Assembly (NCBI GenBank): GCA_964465295.1
Contig: CAYXKC010000007.1
Coordinates: 1-38,120 of the forward strand
Direction: 5' to 3'
Length of the DNA stretch: 38,120 bases
DNA from: Methanolacinia sp964465295
GTDB taxonomy: Archaea; Halobacteriota; Methanomicrobia; Methanomicrobiales; Methanomicrobiaceae
Positions 1 through 7,071 of this stretch are shown in pieces. The notes below the pieces were generated by a model, which searched no databases, was not told the origin of the DNA, and saw nothing but the letters and a program-made list of their open reading frames with translations. Position numbers and translations under genes: made by a program. How positions within the stretch are numbered: position 1 is the first letter of the stretch; the number at the start of each line of letters is the position of its first letter.

Positions 1-152
1 GCCTCCTGGTAGACCTGCTTCTTCGGCTGGCCTTCGCGGTATACCTTTGCCGCGACGCCGTCCATTGCATAGACTACGGCGGACTGTCCGCTGCCTATCA
101 TCTCCCCGTAGCGTTCTGTGAACTCTTTATCATCTGCTGCAATATTCTCTAT
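1..152 (-). CDS. Protein kinase, N-terminal fragment cut by window edge
   Basis: Reading the minus strand gives a frame open to the window edge. Around codons 18-32 it reads MIGSGQSAVVYAMDGVAAKVY. The pattern GSGQSAVVY followed by AAKVY is the glycine-rich ATP loop and the beta-3 lysine of a eukaryotic-type Ser/Thr kinase fold. The catalytic loop lies outside the window. No ATG lies in frame with good spacing to the GGAG-like site near position 165, and a stop lies upstream. Translation may therefore begin at a rare codon near 152, or at the ATG at 101, which would leave almost no residues before the loop. The exported protein gene at 337-1077 is upstream on the same strand, but a T-tract probably separates the transcripts. 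The family call rests on about 50 residues. Confidence 0.6.
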   Translation of the reverse strand, partial: MENIAADDKEFTERYGEMIGSGQSAVVYAMDGVAAKVYREGQPKKQVYQE

Positions 153-322
153 ACTATCACTCCCTTTGGCGGTTCAATCTGTATATGAATGAATTAATCG
201 CCAATCGGTAATATTTGGTATGGTCTTTTCCGGGCAGATGGAATTTCGTTATTCATCTCAGGCATAAAGCGACATGGAGATTACCTGAGCTTCAGGCCGG
301 ATTAAAATCTCATTGAATTATC

Positions 323-332
323 AAAAAAAAAA
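323..332 (-). terminator. T-tract terminator after the exported protein gene
   Basis: Ten consecutive A on the plus strand become a T10 tract on the minus strand, just after the stop codon of the gene at 337-1077. A U-tract of this kind is the usual archaeal intrinsic terminator. The rest of the 184-base gap down to the kinase frame shows no gene. Confidence 0.6.
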
Positions 333-336
333 GAGT

Positions 337-1077
337 TTATCTGAAGAGGCCGCCGAGCAGGCCCTTGTCATTCTGCTCGGCCTGTGCAAGCTCCTCCAGC
401 CTGTTCTGGTCCTGTTCGAGCGCCTGGATCTGCTCCTGGATCATGGCTTTGAGTTCCCCGTCGCAGTCTTCGCCGCACTGGTTCATAAGGTTGTCAAGGT
501 TCCCGAGTCTTACCCTGTTCGCTTCGATCTGCTGCTGTATCTCTTCTCCCGCCTCGCTGTCACCGCCGAAGAAGAACCTTGATATCGCATTCCTGTTCTC
601 TATCTTCTCTTCTGCTTTGTACTGGGCCGTTACAGAGTTGTTGAACTCCTTTGCGATGGCAGAGATCTGCGGACCTATACCCCCGGAGATGTTTCCTGCC
701 GCAAGGAGCGTCTGAACCGCGACACGGACCGTGTTTTCGTTCCTAAGCCTGTTGTTCGAAGACAGGCCGGTGATATTTGCGTTCTCTTTCTGGATCAGCT
801 TTATCTGCGCCTTAATCTCCTGCCGGTTTCTCTCTGCGGCCGTCAGGTTTGCGGAGACACCGTTACCCTGCCCCGGGGATTCATCCTTCTTATCCTGTGA
901 TAATGACGGACCGGGGGACTGGTTTTCGATCTGGTTACCTGTTCCGGTAATCTTTCCACCTGTAATTTCTTCATTGCCATTACCCTGACCCTGACCCGTC
1001 TCTGCTGCAGCGGATACGGGGAAAGCGATTAACAGCAGGGCGATTATTATCGATATTACAATTTTTTTCATGCTCAA
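337..1077 (-). CDS. Exported coiled-coil protein of unknown function
   Basis: A 246-residue protein that I do not recognise as a named family. Residues 1-25 form a Sec signal peptide: basic MSMKK, a hydrophobic IIIALLLIAF core, then a VSAAAET cleavage region. The mature N-terminus is rich in Gly, Asn and Gln (GQGQGNGNEE) and looks disordered. From about residue 80 the chain is helical and charged with coiled-coil character, ending in KGLLGGLFR. Two cysteines near residues 201 and 205 (CGEDC) could form a disulfide outside the cell. It probably sits in the cell envelope. It is followed, after a T-tract, by the kinase fragment, which may or may not be functionally linked. Confidence 0.75.
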   Translation of the reverse strand: MSMKKIVISIIIALLLIAFPVSAAAETGQGQGNGNEEITGGKITGTGNQIENQSPGPSLSQDKKDESPGQGNGVSANLTAAERNRQEIKAQIKLIQKENANITGLSSNNRLRNENTVRVAVQTLLAAGNISGGIGPQISAIAKEFNNSVTAQYKAEEKIENRNAISRFFFGGDSEAGEEIQQQIEANRVRLGNLDNLMNQCGEDCDGELKAMIQEQIQALEQDQNRLEELAQAEQNDKGLLGGLFR

Positions 1078-1176
1078 GCCACTTTGTTTGTATAATCTGA
1101 TAACAAATGTATATAATAAAAATTTGCATTATTAATGGGGAAAAAAGACACTCTCTAATTTATGATGATTTAAAAT

Positions 1177-1752
1177 TCAGCGCTGCTTATCCGCCCTGAT
1201 TATACAAAATCCCATCCTGCAGTCCGTTTCTGAGATCATAAATCCCGCATCCTCCAGGAGGCTCCTGACCTCGACGGGTGTATAGAACCGTGCACTGGAG
1301 AGAAACCTCCCCTTGCAACCGTCTTTGATATACCTGTCATGGATCTCCCCGCCGCGTTCGAGGAATGCGACAATGAGAAAACCTCCGGGTATGAGAATCC
1401 TGTTAATCTCCCTTAATGCCCGGCAGGGGTCGTCAAGAAAGCATATAACCGTAATCAGCAGTGCAGAGGAGAAAGAGCGGTCCTTTACCGGGAGTTCCTC
1501 CGCCCTTCCACGGATCGTCTCTATCCCTCTCCGGTGTGACATCCTGCAGAGGGCATATGACGGATCGATACCGTATGAGATCCCGAGCGGTCCGGCGAAT
1601 CTCCCCGACCCGGCCCCGACCTCGATCGAGCGCCCGTCGCCCGGGGGAAGAAGGCCGCGTATCCGGGCCAGTTCCGCCAGGTAGACCTCCCGGTTTTCAT
1701 CGAACCAGCGATCATAATCCCCTGCGTACTCCTCAAAGAGATTCGTCATCAT
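1177..1752 (-). CDS. Class I SAM-dependent methyltransferase
   Basis: A 191-residue protein with a complete Rossmann methyltransferase core. Motif I is SIEVGAGSGRF (about residues 42-52), the acidic ribose-binding segment is near YGIDPSYA, motif II/III is AEELPVKDRSFSSALLITV, and the post-core helix and strand read LREINRILIPGGFLIVAF. This is the Methyltransf_11/UbiE-like arrangement. The substrate cannot be read from the sequence. It is the last gene of a five-gene minus-strand operon, 11 bases after the EFR1-type ferredoxin gene, so its substrate may be tied to that redox pathway. The first codons read MMTNLF, so the start may be either Met. Confidence 0.85.
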   Translation of the reverse strand: MMTNLFEEYAGDYDRWFDENREVYLAELARIRGLLPPGDGRSIEVGAGSGRFAGPLGISYGIDPSYALCRMSHRRGIETIRGRAEELPVKDRSFSSALLITVICFLDDPCRALREINRILIPGGFLIVAFLERGGEIHDRYIKDGCKGRFLSSARFYTPVEVRSLLEDAGFMISETDCRMGFCIIRADKQR

Positions 1753-1763
1753 ATATCCGGGTA

Positions 1764-2582
1764 TTATGTCTCCTGTCCGCTTTTATCTTCAGCCGCTCTC
1801 TGTGCCTTCATATCGGATATCTTCAGGCCGGGATGTATATACCGGCCGCGGCCCTCTGTCCGGCTTCCCCACTCTATTGCCTCTTTAGGGCAGAAATGGA
1901 GGCATGCAAAGCACATCTCGCAGTTGTGGCCCCATTCGGGTTTTCCGTTCTTAATCGTTATATTGCCTGCAGGGCAGACCTCGCTGCACGTTGAGCACGA
2001 GTTGCAGTTGTCTTTTACGAAAAATTCCCTGTCATAACCCCTGACCTCATCTACAAACTTACCGTACGTCAGTACACGTAAAAGTGATGAAAATGGTGTA
2101 AACGACGGGTAATCCCTGCTGCCCGCTTTGATCTTTTCGGCGATCCTGTCGATTGCAGTCTCTGCATCTCTTAACACCTTTTCCTTCTTCTTCCCCTGCG
2201 GGGGTTTAAAGAGAGGAGGGAAATTTGCAGGCATGCGTACTGCAAAACCCGAGTCCAGGCCCCTCCCGTAGTTTTTCTCCAGAATGCCGGTAAGGATATG
2301 GAGAGCTGATTTTCCCGCACCGCCCATCGTGACCACGCCGAAGATATATTCCGCACCTGAAACGTCAAGCCTTTGGGCGAACTCGTTTACAACCAGGGGG
2401 ATTCCCATGTCGTATACCGGACAGACTATCCCTACACGCTCTGCTTCTGGTTTTATTCTCTCATCTCCTCCCGCAAGGGATGCAACCGGCACAAGCTCGC
2501 AATCGCCCAGTATTCCGGCGATCCTCTTTGCCGCGGCAAGGGAGTTTCCCGTGCCTGTGAAATAGTAGATTATAGTCTTCAT
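1764..2582 (-). CDS. EFR1-type flavodoxin/ferredoxin fusion protein
   Basis: A 272-residue protein. Residues 1-180 are a flavodoxin-like domain with the FMN phosphate loop FTGTGNSLAAA at 8-18. The C-terminal part has two [4Fe-4S] motifs, Cys193/196/199/203 and Cys221/224/227/231, each followed by a Pro. This domain order matches the EFR1 family of electron carriers (flavodoxin plus two clusters), which are cytosolic and generally of unknown partner. Its start overlaps the stop of the upstream iron-sulfur flavoprotein gene by four bases, implying translational coupling. It probably passes electrons between the neighbouring flavin and Fe-S proteins; that role is inferred from the operon. Confidence 0.85.
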   Translation of the reverse strand: MKTIIYYFTGTGNSLAAAKRIAGILGDCELVPVASLAGGDERIKPEAERVGIVCPVYDMGIPLVVNEFAQRLDVSGAEYIFGVVTMGGAGKSALHILTGILEKNYGRGLDSGFAVRMPANFPPLFKPPQGKKKEKVLRDAETAIDRIAEKIKAGSRDYPSFTPFSSLLRVLTYGKFVDEVRGYDREFFVKDNCNSCSTCSEVCPAGNITIKNGKPEWGHNCEMCFACLHFCPKEAIEWGSRTEGRGRYIHPGLKISDMKAQRAAEDKSGQET

Positions 2583-3382
2583 GAATCATCCTCCAAAGTA
2601 AGTTCCTTCTCTACCTGCCTTCCCGCAAAAAACTCTGCAACAACTCCTATCCAGTGATAAACGGGGTTTACCGGTGCCCCGGTGAAGTACTTCGTACTCC
2701 GGTCGAGCCATCCCTTCTCCTTCCAGTACCGGTAATCCCCGGGACTTATCTTTTCGAGCCGGGAGAAGGAGGCACGCTCCCCGTGGAAGATTATTATATC
2801 CTTAAGCCCCGGCTTTTTGGGTATCTCTCTCCCGAGTGCGGAGGCGAAATCGCCTGCAGCCTTTGCTATCCCTTTTCTGTTCTTCTCTTTTCTCCCTTTG
2901 GGCAGGGGGTCCATTGTAACAAGCCCTGCTTTTCCTGCGATCTCAAACCCCCAGAGCCAGGCGACATCTCCGAGGTAATTCAGAACCTTTTTCTCTCCCA
3001 TGAAGCCTGTCGTCACCAGGAGAAGGGCGGATTTGCCGAAGAAACGTGGCCTGTGGAAGTTGTAGCAGAAGCGATCGATGAAGATCTTCATCTGGCCGGA
3101 TACGTTCATGCCGTATACCGGGGTGGCGAATACCACTCCGTCCGCTTCATCCATCTTCCGTGCGATTTCGGGAGAATCATCCCGGTTGGGGCACTTGTCC
3201 TCTCCGTCGCTAAAGCAGGCGAGGCATCCTTTGCATGGAGCAAGGTCCGCGTCTTTTAGCCAGAGATACTCGAAATCCGCCTGAAGATACTCCTTCATGG
3301 ATTCCCTGAGCTCTTCACAGGCCGAAAAGGTGTTTCCTTTTCTCGGGCTTCCCATTATTACGAGAATTTTCATATTTTTCAT
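2579..3382 (-). CDS. Iron-sulfur flavoprotein (NADPH-dependent FMN reductase fold)
   Basis: A 267-residue flavodoxin-fold protein. The N-terminus carries the FMN loop IMGSPRKGNTFSA at 9-21. A compact cysteine motif follows, Cys50-x2-Cys53-x2-Cys56-x7-Cys64, as in archaeal iron-sulfur flavoproteins (Isf) that hold one [4Fe-4S] cluster and FMN. ATPVYGMNVSGQMKIFIDR is the typical second flavin-binding stretch. Isf proteins of methanogens are implicated in oxygen or peroxide reduction or general electron transfer. This one is longer than the usual ~190-residue Isf, with an extra C-terminal ~75 residues. It lies three bases after the polyferredoxin gene and overlaps the next gene. Confidence 0.85.
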   Translation of the reverse strand: MKNMKILVIMGSPRKGNTFSACEELRESMKEYLQADFEYLWLKDADLAPCKGCLACFSDGEDKCPNRDDSPEIARKMDEADGVVFATPVYGMNVSGQMKIFIDRFCYNFHRPRFFGKSALLLVTTGFMGEKKVLNYLGDVAWLWGFEIAGKAGLVTMDPLPKGRKEKNRKGIAKAAGDFASALGREIPKKPGLKDIIIFHGERASFSRLEKISPGDYRYWKEKGWLDRSTKYFTGAPVNPVYHWIGVVAEFFAGRQVEKELTLEDDS

Positions 3383-3385
3383 CTT

Positions 3386-4129
3386 TCATCTCTCCTTCCA
3401 CGAATACGAGATTGCATTACCCGGGCACCCGTCAACACAGCTGCCGCACAGTATACAGTCTGCATTCTCCATCCTTCCCTCCCTGACCATCGACTCCACA
3501 TCGAGGCTCATGGGGCAGTTTTTGGAACAGATGCCGCATCCTGTACATTTTTCCTCATCCGCTTCAAGATGGAGCGCCGGCCACCGGAAGAGGTTCCGTA
3601 TACCCCGCCCGATCATAATCATCACCGCGATTGGGCAGAACGAGTGGCAGAACCCGCGTCTGCCGAATATAAGGGTGAATATTACAATTATGAAAACCGG
3701 GCCAAGAAATGCTGCAGCCCCCGCCGCCCCGGCAATTGAAATCCCGCCTGCGGTCCCGTAGAGAGGATCAACTGTTCGCAGGCCGCCTGCCGACCAGATT
3801 GCAAACCCGAGACTGCCGAAGATACCAAGGAAGATGAGATACTTCAGTATCTTCACCTTCCGTGTTCTAAGCGGCCTGTCATATGCAAAGCGGAAGGCCT
3901 CCTGCAGTCCGCCCGAGGGGCAGAGGTAACCGCACCAGATTCGCCCGAGAAACAGTGAGCTTAAAAATAGCAGCGCAAAGACGATCAATCCGCCTGTTAC
4001 AATCCCGAGGGATGCACCTTCCGTGATAATCGGGCAGGAGATATAGGCAAAAGTGGCAGGATAGAGGACAAAAGACCCGATAATTAATGCAAGGCGGATC
4101 CTCTGGCGTTTCTGTGAAGGAATCTTCAT
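3386..4129 (-). CDS. NapH/YccM-like membrane 4Fe-4S ferredoxin protein
   Basis: A 247-residue membrane protein with about four TM helices (near 11-30, 41-62, 95-114 and 137-157). Between them lie the cytoplasmic cysteine motifs WCGYLCPSGGLQE (66-78) and FCHSFCPIAV (160-169), the signature of the NapH/NosR/YccM family of quinol- or flavin-linked electron-transfer membrane proteins. The C-terminus has two [4Fe-4S] ferredoxin motifs, Cys195/198/201/205 and Cys225/228/231/235. It would bring electrons from or to the membrane for the soluble flavoproteins in this operon. Its start overlaps the end of the regulator gene by four bases (ATGA). Confidence 0.88.
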   Translation of the reverse strand: MKIPSQKRQRIRLALIIGSFVLYPATFAYISCPIITEGASLGIVTGGLIVFALLFLSSLFLGRIWCGYLCPSGGLQEAFRFAYDRPLRTRKVKILKYLIFLGIFGSLGFAIWSAGGLRTVDPLYGTAGGISIAGAAGAAAFLGPVFIIVIFTLIFGRRGFCHSFCPIAVMIMIGRGIRNLFRWPALHLEADEEKCTGCGICSKNCPMSLDVESMVREGRMENADCILCGSCVDGCPGNAISYSWKER

Positions 4130-5177
4130 GCCTCCGCCTCCATCTTCGGTTCTTCATCATCATCCCTGGCAAACAGGGCGGCGGCAATCCGTCCCAGGAT
4201 TTCGCTGCAGATCGCAGGATTTCCAGTGTCTTTCGCATCAAGGGAGATCTCCGAGATTACTTCGACACCCTTCTCCCTGAGTGATTTTCCGAGAAGGGGC
4301 AGGGCCTCGCCGGGCTGGTTGGAGCATGTTGTGAATATTGCCGCCGTTTTTCCTTCGCATCCGCAAAGAGCCCGGACCGCAGAGTTGATTGCAGGCGACG
4401 GCTTCCACGCCCAGACCGGAGTCCCGATGATCAGGAGGTCGTACTCCGAGACATCGATCTCCTCCTGCTCTATCTGGTCGGCCTCCCCTTTACGCGATCG
4501 CAGGACGCCGGCAGTGTAGGCTGAAAAGGATGTGTAGGGCTTTTTTGTCTTGATCTCAATAATGTCGCATCCGGCAGAGCTGCTGATCGCCTCCGCAATA
4601 CCTCTTGTAATGCCGGAATAGGAGTAGAAGATGACACAGGCCCTGATATTCCTGCCGCCGGCCGTCTTTCTCACAAGTTCCCGGCTGCAGTTCTCCATTA
4701 CGTTTGCGTACATCACCTCGAAGTTCTCCCTGAACTCCCGTACACCCCCGCAGTTCATTGTATAATATGCGTAGAATCCCTCGCGCCTGGATTCTACGAG
4801 CCCCTCGTTTTTCAGGGTCTTTAGGTGCTGCGATACAGCCGGCTGGGATACGCCGAGCCGGGAGGCGAGTTCGCTTACACCGAGTGATCCGCNNNNNNNN
4901 NNNNNNNNNNNNNNNNNNNNNNNNNNNNNNNNNNNNNNNNNNNNNNNNNNNNNNNNNNNNNNNNNNNNNNNNNNNNNNNNNNNNNNNNNNNNGCCGGCTG
5001 GGATACGCCGAGCCGGGAGGCGAGTTCGCTTACACCGAGTGATCCGCCCGTATCGGTTGCGAGCAGGTGGATTATCTTTAGCCGCGTGGGATCGCCGAGT
5101 GCCTTGAACTTCCCGGTCATCTCCGGGACGATCCTGTAAAAGTCGTCGCATCCGCTGCAGTCGGTGAAGGGTTCCAT
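4126..5177 (-). CDS. ArsR-type HTH regulator fused to flavodoxin (gene split by assembly gap)
   Basis: When the 100 Ns and one copy of the flanking 55-base duplicate are removed, this is one 298-residue frame. Residues 22-92 are an ArsR-type winged helix (ALGDPTRLKIIHLL, then the recognition helix in SRLGVSQPAVSQHLKTLKNE). Residues 127-285 are a flavodoxin fold with the FMN loop YSYSGITRG and GTPVWAWKPSPA. The N-terminus has CSGC (7-10) and further Cys residues, possible redox or metal ligands. An HTH joined to flavodoxin in one chain is unusual and suggests a redox-sensing repressor of the Fe-S/flavin operon it heads. I chose the ATG at 5177 over the one at 5192 because a box A-like sequence at 5196-5203 would then lie at the right distance for a leaderless transcript. 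Confidence 0.85.
4838..4892. repeat. Left copy of 55-base duplicated contig end
   Basis: These 55 bases are identical to 4993-5047 and abut the N-run. They encode the ArsR recognition-helix region (SLGVSELASRLGVSQP). Both copies sit exactly at the gap edges, as expected for two contig ends that overlap by one assembly k-mer. Confidence 0.95.
4893..4992. other. Assembly gap of 100 Ns, probably not real
   Basis: Exactly 100 Ns, a conventional scaffolder placeholder, lie between identical 55-base ends. Deleting the gap and one copy (155 bases) leaves 912 bases between 5192 and 4126, a multiple of three, and joins two otherwise different frames into one ArsR-flavodoxin protein. Confidence 0.93.
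4993..5047. repeat. Right copy of 55-base duplicated contig end
   Basis: Identical to 4838-4892. Read as genuine DNA it would repeat the HTH helix and break the frame. Read as an assembly overlap it restores a normal ArsR domain. Confidence 0.95.
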
Positions 5178-5183
5178 AATCTG

Positions 5184-5201
5184 TATAAGCATTTGCTTAT
5201 A
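5184..5201. promoter_or_regulatory. Perfect palindrome at divergent promoter, likely ArsR-flavodoxin operator
   Basis: Two 8-base arms, TATAAGCA and TGCTTATA, are exact reverse complements separated by two bases. The site lies 7 bases upstream of the chosen regulator start and overlaps the minus-strand box A-like TATATAAG at 5196-5203. It also lies in the 100-base region shared with the divergent DUF169-like gene. An AT-rich dyad of this size is typical of ArsR-family operators, so autoregulation and control of both transcripts are likely. That function is inferred. Confidence 0.65.
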
Positions 5202-5277
5202 TACTTATATTGTTTGTGGCAAATATAGCAGGAACCATGCCCGCCAGAGTTATTGCCTGCTGCAACCACTATCCCTT

Positions 5278-6054
5278 ATGAAAACGGAAACCCTTGATCG
5301 GTTCATGGAACTGTGGGGGAGATTTTTCCCCGGGGCCGCACTCCCCGTGACCTTCGGGCTTATAGATTCCGGGGAGGAAAGGGCGGATGCAGAAAGGCTT
5401 TCAGCCGGAAAGGGCCACCGTTGCCTCGTCTGCGATCTGGCAAAGGCCAGAAAGGGAAGATCCGTCATTCTCAATTCAGGCTCGATCACCTGCAGGGGCG
5501 GAAGGTTTTACACAGGGTACGAAAAGGAGCGTTTCCCTGACTTCAGGTATTTCCTCTCGTGCGGAAAGCCGGGTGCAATGGAAGGCGAAAGGTACAAGAT
5601 AGACCCTGAAACGGTCGATGCGATAGTAAAGGACGACAGGCACATCCCTGCGGAGGGAAAGGAGTATCTTTTCAAAAGATGGGACATGCTCGGGGAGGAG
5701 GACAACCCGGAGGTTGTCATATTCTTTGCGAAGGGCGAGGTCTTAAGCGGCCTGTTCTCGCTTGCAAACTTCGACCGCGTCGATCCCAACGGGGTAATAT
5801 GCCCGTTCGGATCGGGATGCAGCTCGATAATCCATCACCCGTGGTTCGAAGGCCGGAGCGAAACCCCCCGTGCTGTCCTCGGCATGTTCGATCCCTCGGC
5901 AAGGCCGTGCGTCCCGGTCGATGAACTGACGTTTGCGGTTCCTTTCGGGAGGTTTGAAGAGATGGTCCCGTATATGGAGGAGAGTTTTCTCATCACAGGT
6001 ACATGGGAGAAGGTAAAAAAGAAGATTTGTATGAGTGCGGCTGAAAAGCCGTGA
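5278..6054 (+). CDS. DUF169-like protein
   Basis: A 258-residue soluble protein that resembles the DUF169 family found in methanogens and anaerobic bacteria; function unknown. Visible marks are a Cys pair in GHRCLVCDLA, SITCRGG, the central VVIFFAKGEVLSGLFSLANF segment and PFGSGCSSIIHHPW, a cysteine-containing turn that is a family-like feature. A longer upstream start (5164) would run into the divergent regulator and its operator, so I use the ATG at 5278. The gene is divergent from the ArsR-flavodoxin operon and shares its 100-base promoter region with the palindrome, so the two units are probably co-regulated. Confidence 0.75.
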   Translation: MKTETLDRFMELWGRFFPGAALPVTFGLIDSGEERADAERLSAGKGHRCLVCDLAKARKGRSVILNSGSITCRGGRFYTGYEKERFPDFRYFLSCGKPGAMEGERYKIDPETVDAIVKDDRHIPAEGKEYLFKRWDMLGEEDNPEVVIFFAKGEVLSGLFSLANFDRVDPNGVICPFGSGCSSIIHHPWFEGRSETPRAVLGMFDPSARPCVPVDELTFAVPFGRFEEMVPYMEESFLITGTWEKVKKKICMSAAEKP

Positions 6055-6059
6055 GCATC

Positions 6060-7031
6060 CTACTTCTCTTCCCTTTCTGCCATTATTACGGTCTCTTTTC
6101 TTCTTCGCAGGTACCTGAAGACCTCCTGCCCGGATATTACCAGCAGGAGGATATATACAAACATCCCGATCACGCCAAACGAAGGAATGAGACCGGTATT
6201 TGTAAAACCGGATACACCTGCATCGTCACCAATACCGTATGTCACATGTGAATCGATATTCATCACAGGCATGACCGGAATTGAGGCAACGGCGTATTCT
6301 CCCCTGAAAGAGACCGTTCCCATATAACTCCATGGACCGGCGGACTTTCTCTTTTCGTTGCTGAAGAGAAGAGGGGAGATTTTCATTGTATCTGTCATAT
6401 CGATAACCTGTGCAATTCTGCCGTCCGTATTCCGGTAGAAGCGGCCTTTAATCCTTGCATCGGCGAGGTCTCCTGCAATGCAGGATATAGAACTGTCCGT
6501 CCATACGTCGATGAAGTCTATATAGGGAGTTTCGGCATTGTAATATGCAGGAAATTCGGGGTAGATCCTGTAGATGCTGTAGCCTGCCTCAGGTTTTCCG
6601 CTCTCCCCCAAAGTCTCTTCTTCTGCCAGAAGTGTGGGGGTAAGATCATATCCGGTTGTGTTTCCATCGCAGAACACAATTTGATGAATCAATTCTCTCC
6701 GGTCGATAAATACTGCTTTACATGCACCGAAATTTATTCTTGCTGCAACGTGGCTGTCACGCCTGTGTTCGTCTACATAACCGGTGATGATATCGATCTC
6801 TTCATCTGTCAGTTCATCGAAGATGTTGTTCTCCAGCGGCCAGAAGGGATACCGGAGGTCGTTCTTTTGGTATACGTCGTTGTAACCGGTTATTTCAGGA
6901 TTTGTGGCGCTGTCAGCCGAACCCGCAATTATCAGTGCAAAAAGCGGAGAGATTACAAGAAATGCAAATATAAATACGGCACTCCAGAGGACAAATATCC
7001 TCCATGCCTGTCTGCCTGTGCCCCCGTTCAT
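6060..7031 (-). CDS. Two-TM membrane protein, last gene of the tubulin-like operon
   Basis: A 323-residue protein of no family I recognise. A TM segment near residues 11-37 and another near 286-308 bracket an extracytoplasmic domain of about 245 residues. A short basic cytoplasmic tail (FRYLRRRKE) follows. The outer domain is mixed alpha/beta by composition with no obvious catalytic motif. It starts 40 bases after the PEGA gene on the same strand, so it is probably the sixth gene of the operon beginning at 15768. It ends five bases from the convergent DUF169-like gene. A surface-domain partner of the other membrane proteins is the simplest guess. Confidence 0.75.
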   Translation of the reverse strand: MNGGTGRQAWRIFVLWSAVFIFAFLVISPLFALIIAGSADSATNPEITGYNDVYQKNDLRYPFWPLENNIFDELTDEEIDIITGYVDEHRRDSHVAARINFGACKAVFIDRRELIHQIVFCDGNTTGYDLTPTLLAEEETLGESGKPEAGYSIYRIYPEFPAYYNAETPYIDFIDVWTDSSISCIAGDLADARIKGRFYRNTDGRIAQVIDMTDTMKISPLLFSNEKRKSAGPWSYMGTVSFRGEYAVASIPVMPVMNIDSHVTYGIGDDAGVSGFTNTGLIPSFGVIGMFVYILLLVISGQEVFRYLRRRKETVIMAEREEK

Positions 7032-7071
7032 AATAATGGTTCATCCCGTTGGATAATAACCTTTTTCAGCC

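Noticed and set aside
4893..4992. 55-base direct repeats around the N-run as a mobile-element target duplication
   Set aside because: Target duplications are usually 2-14 bases, the Ns number exactly 100, and removing one copy restores a single normal frame.
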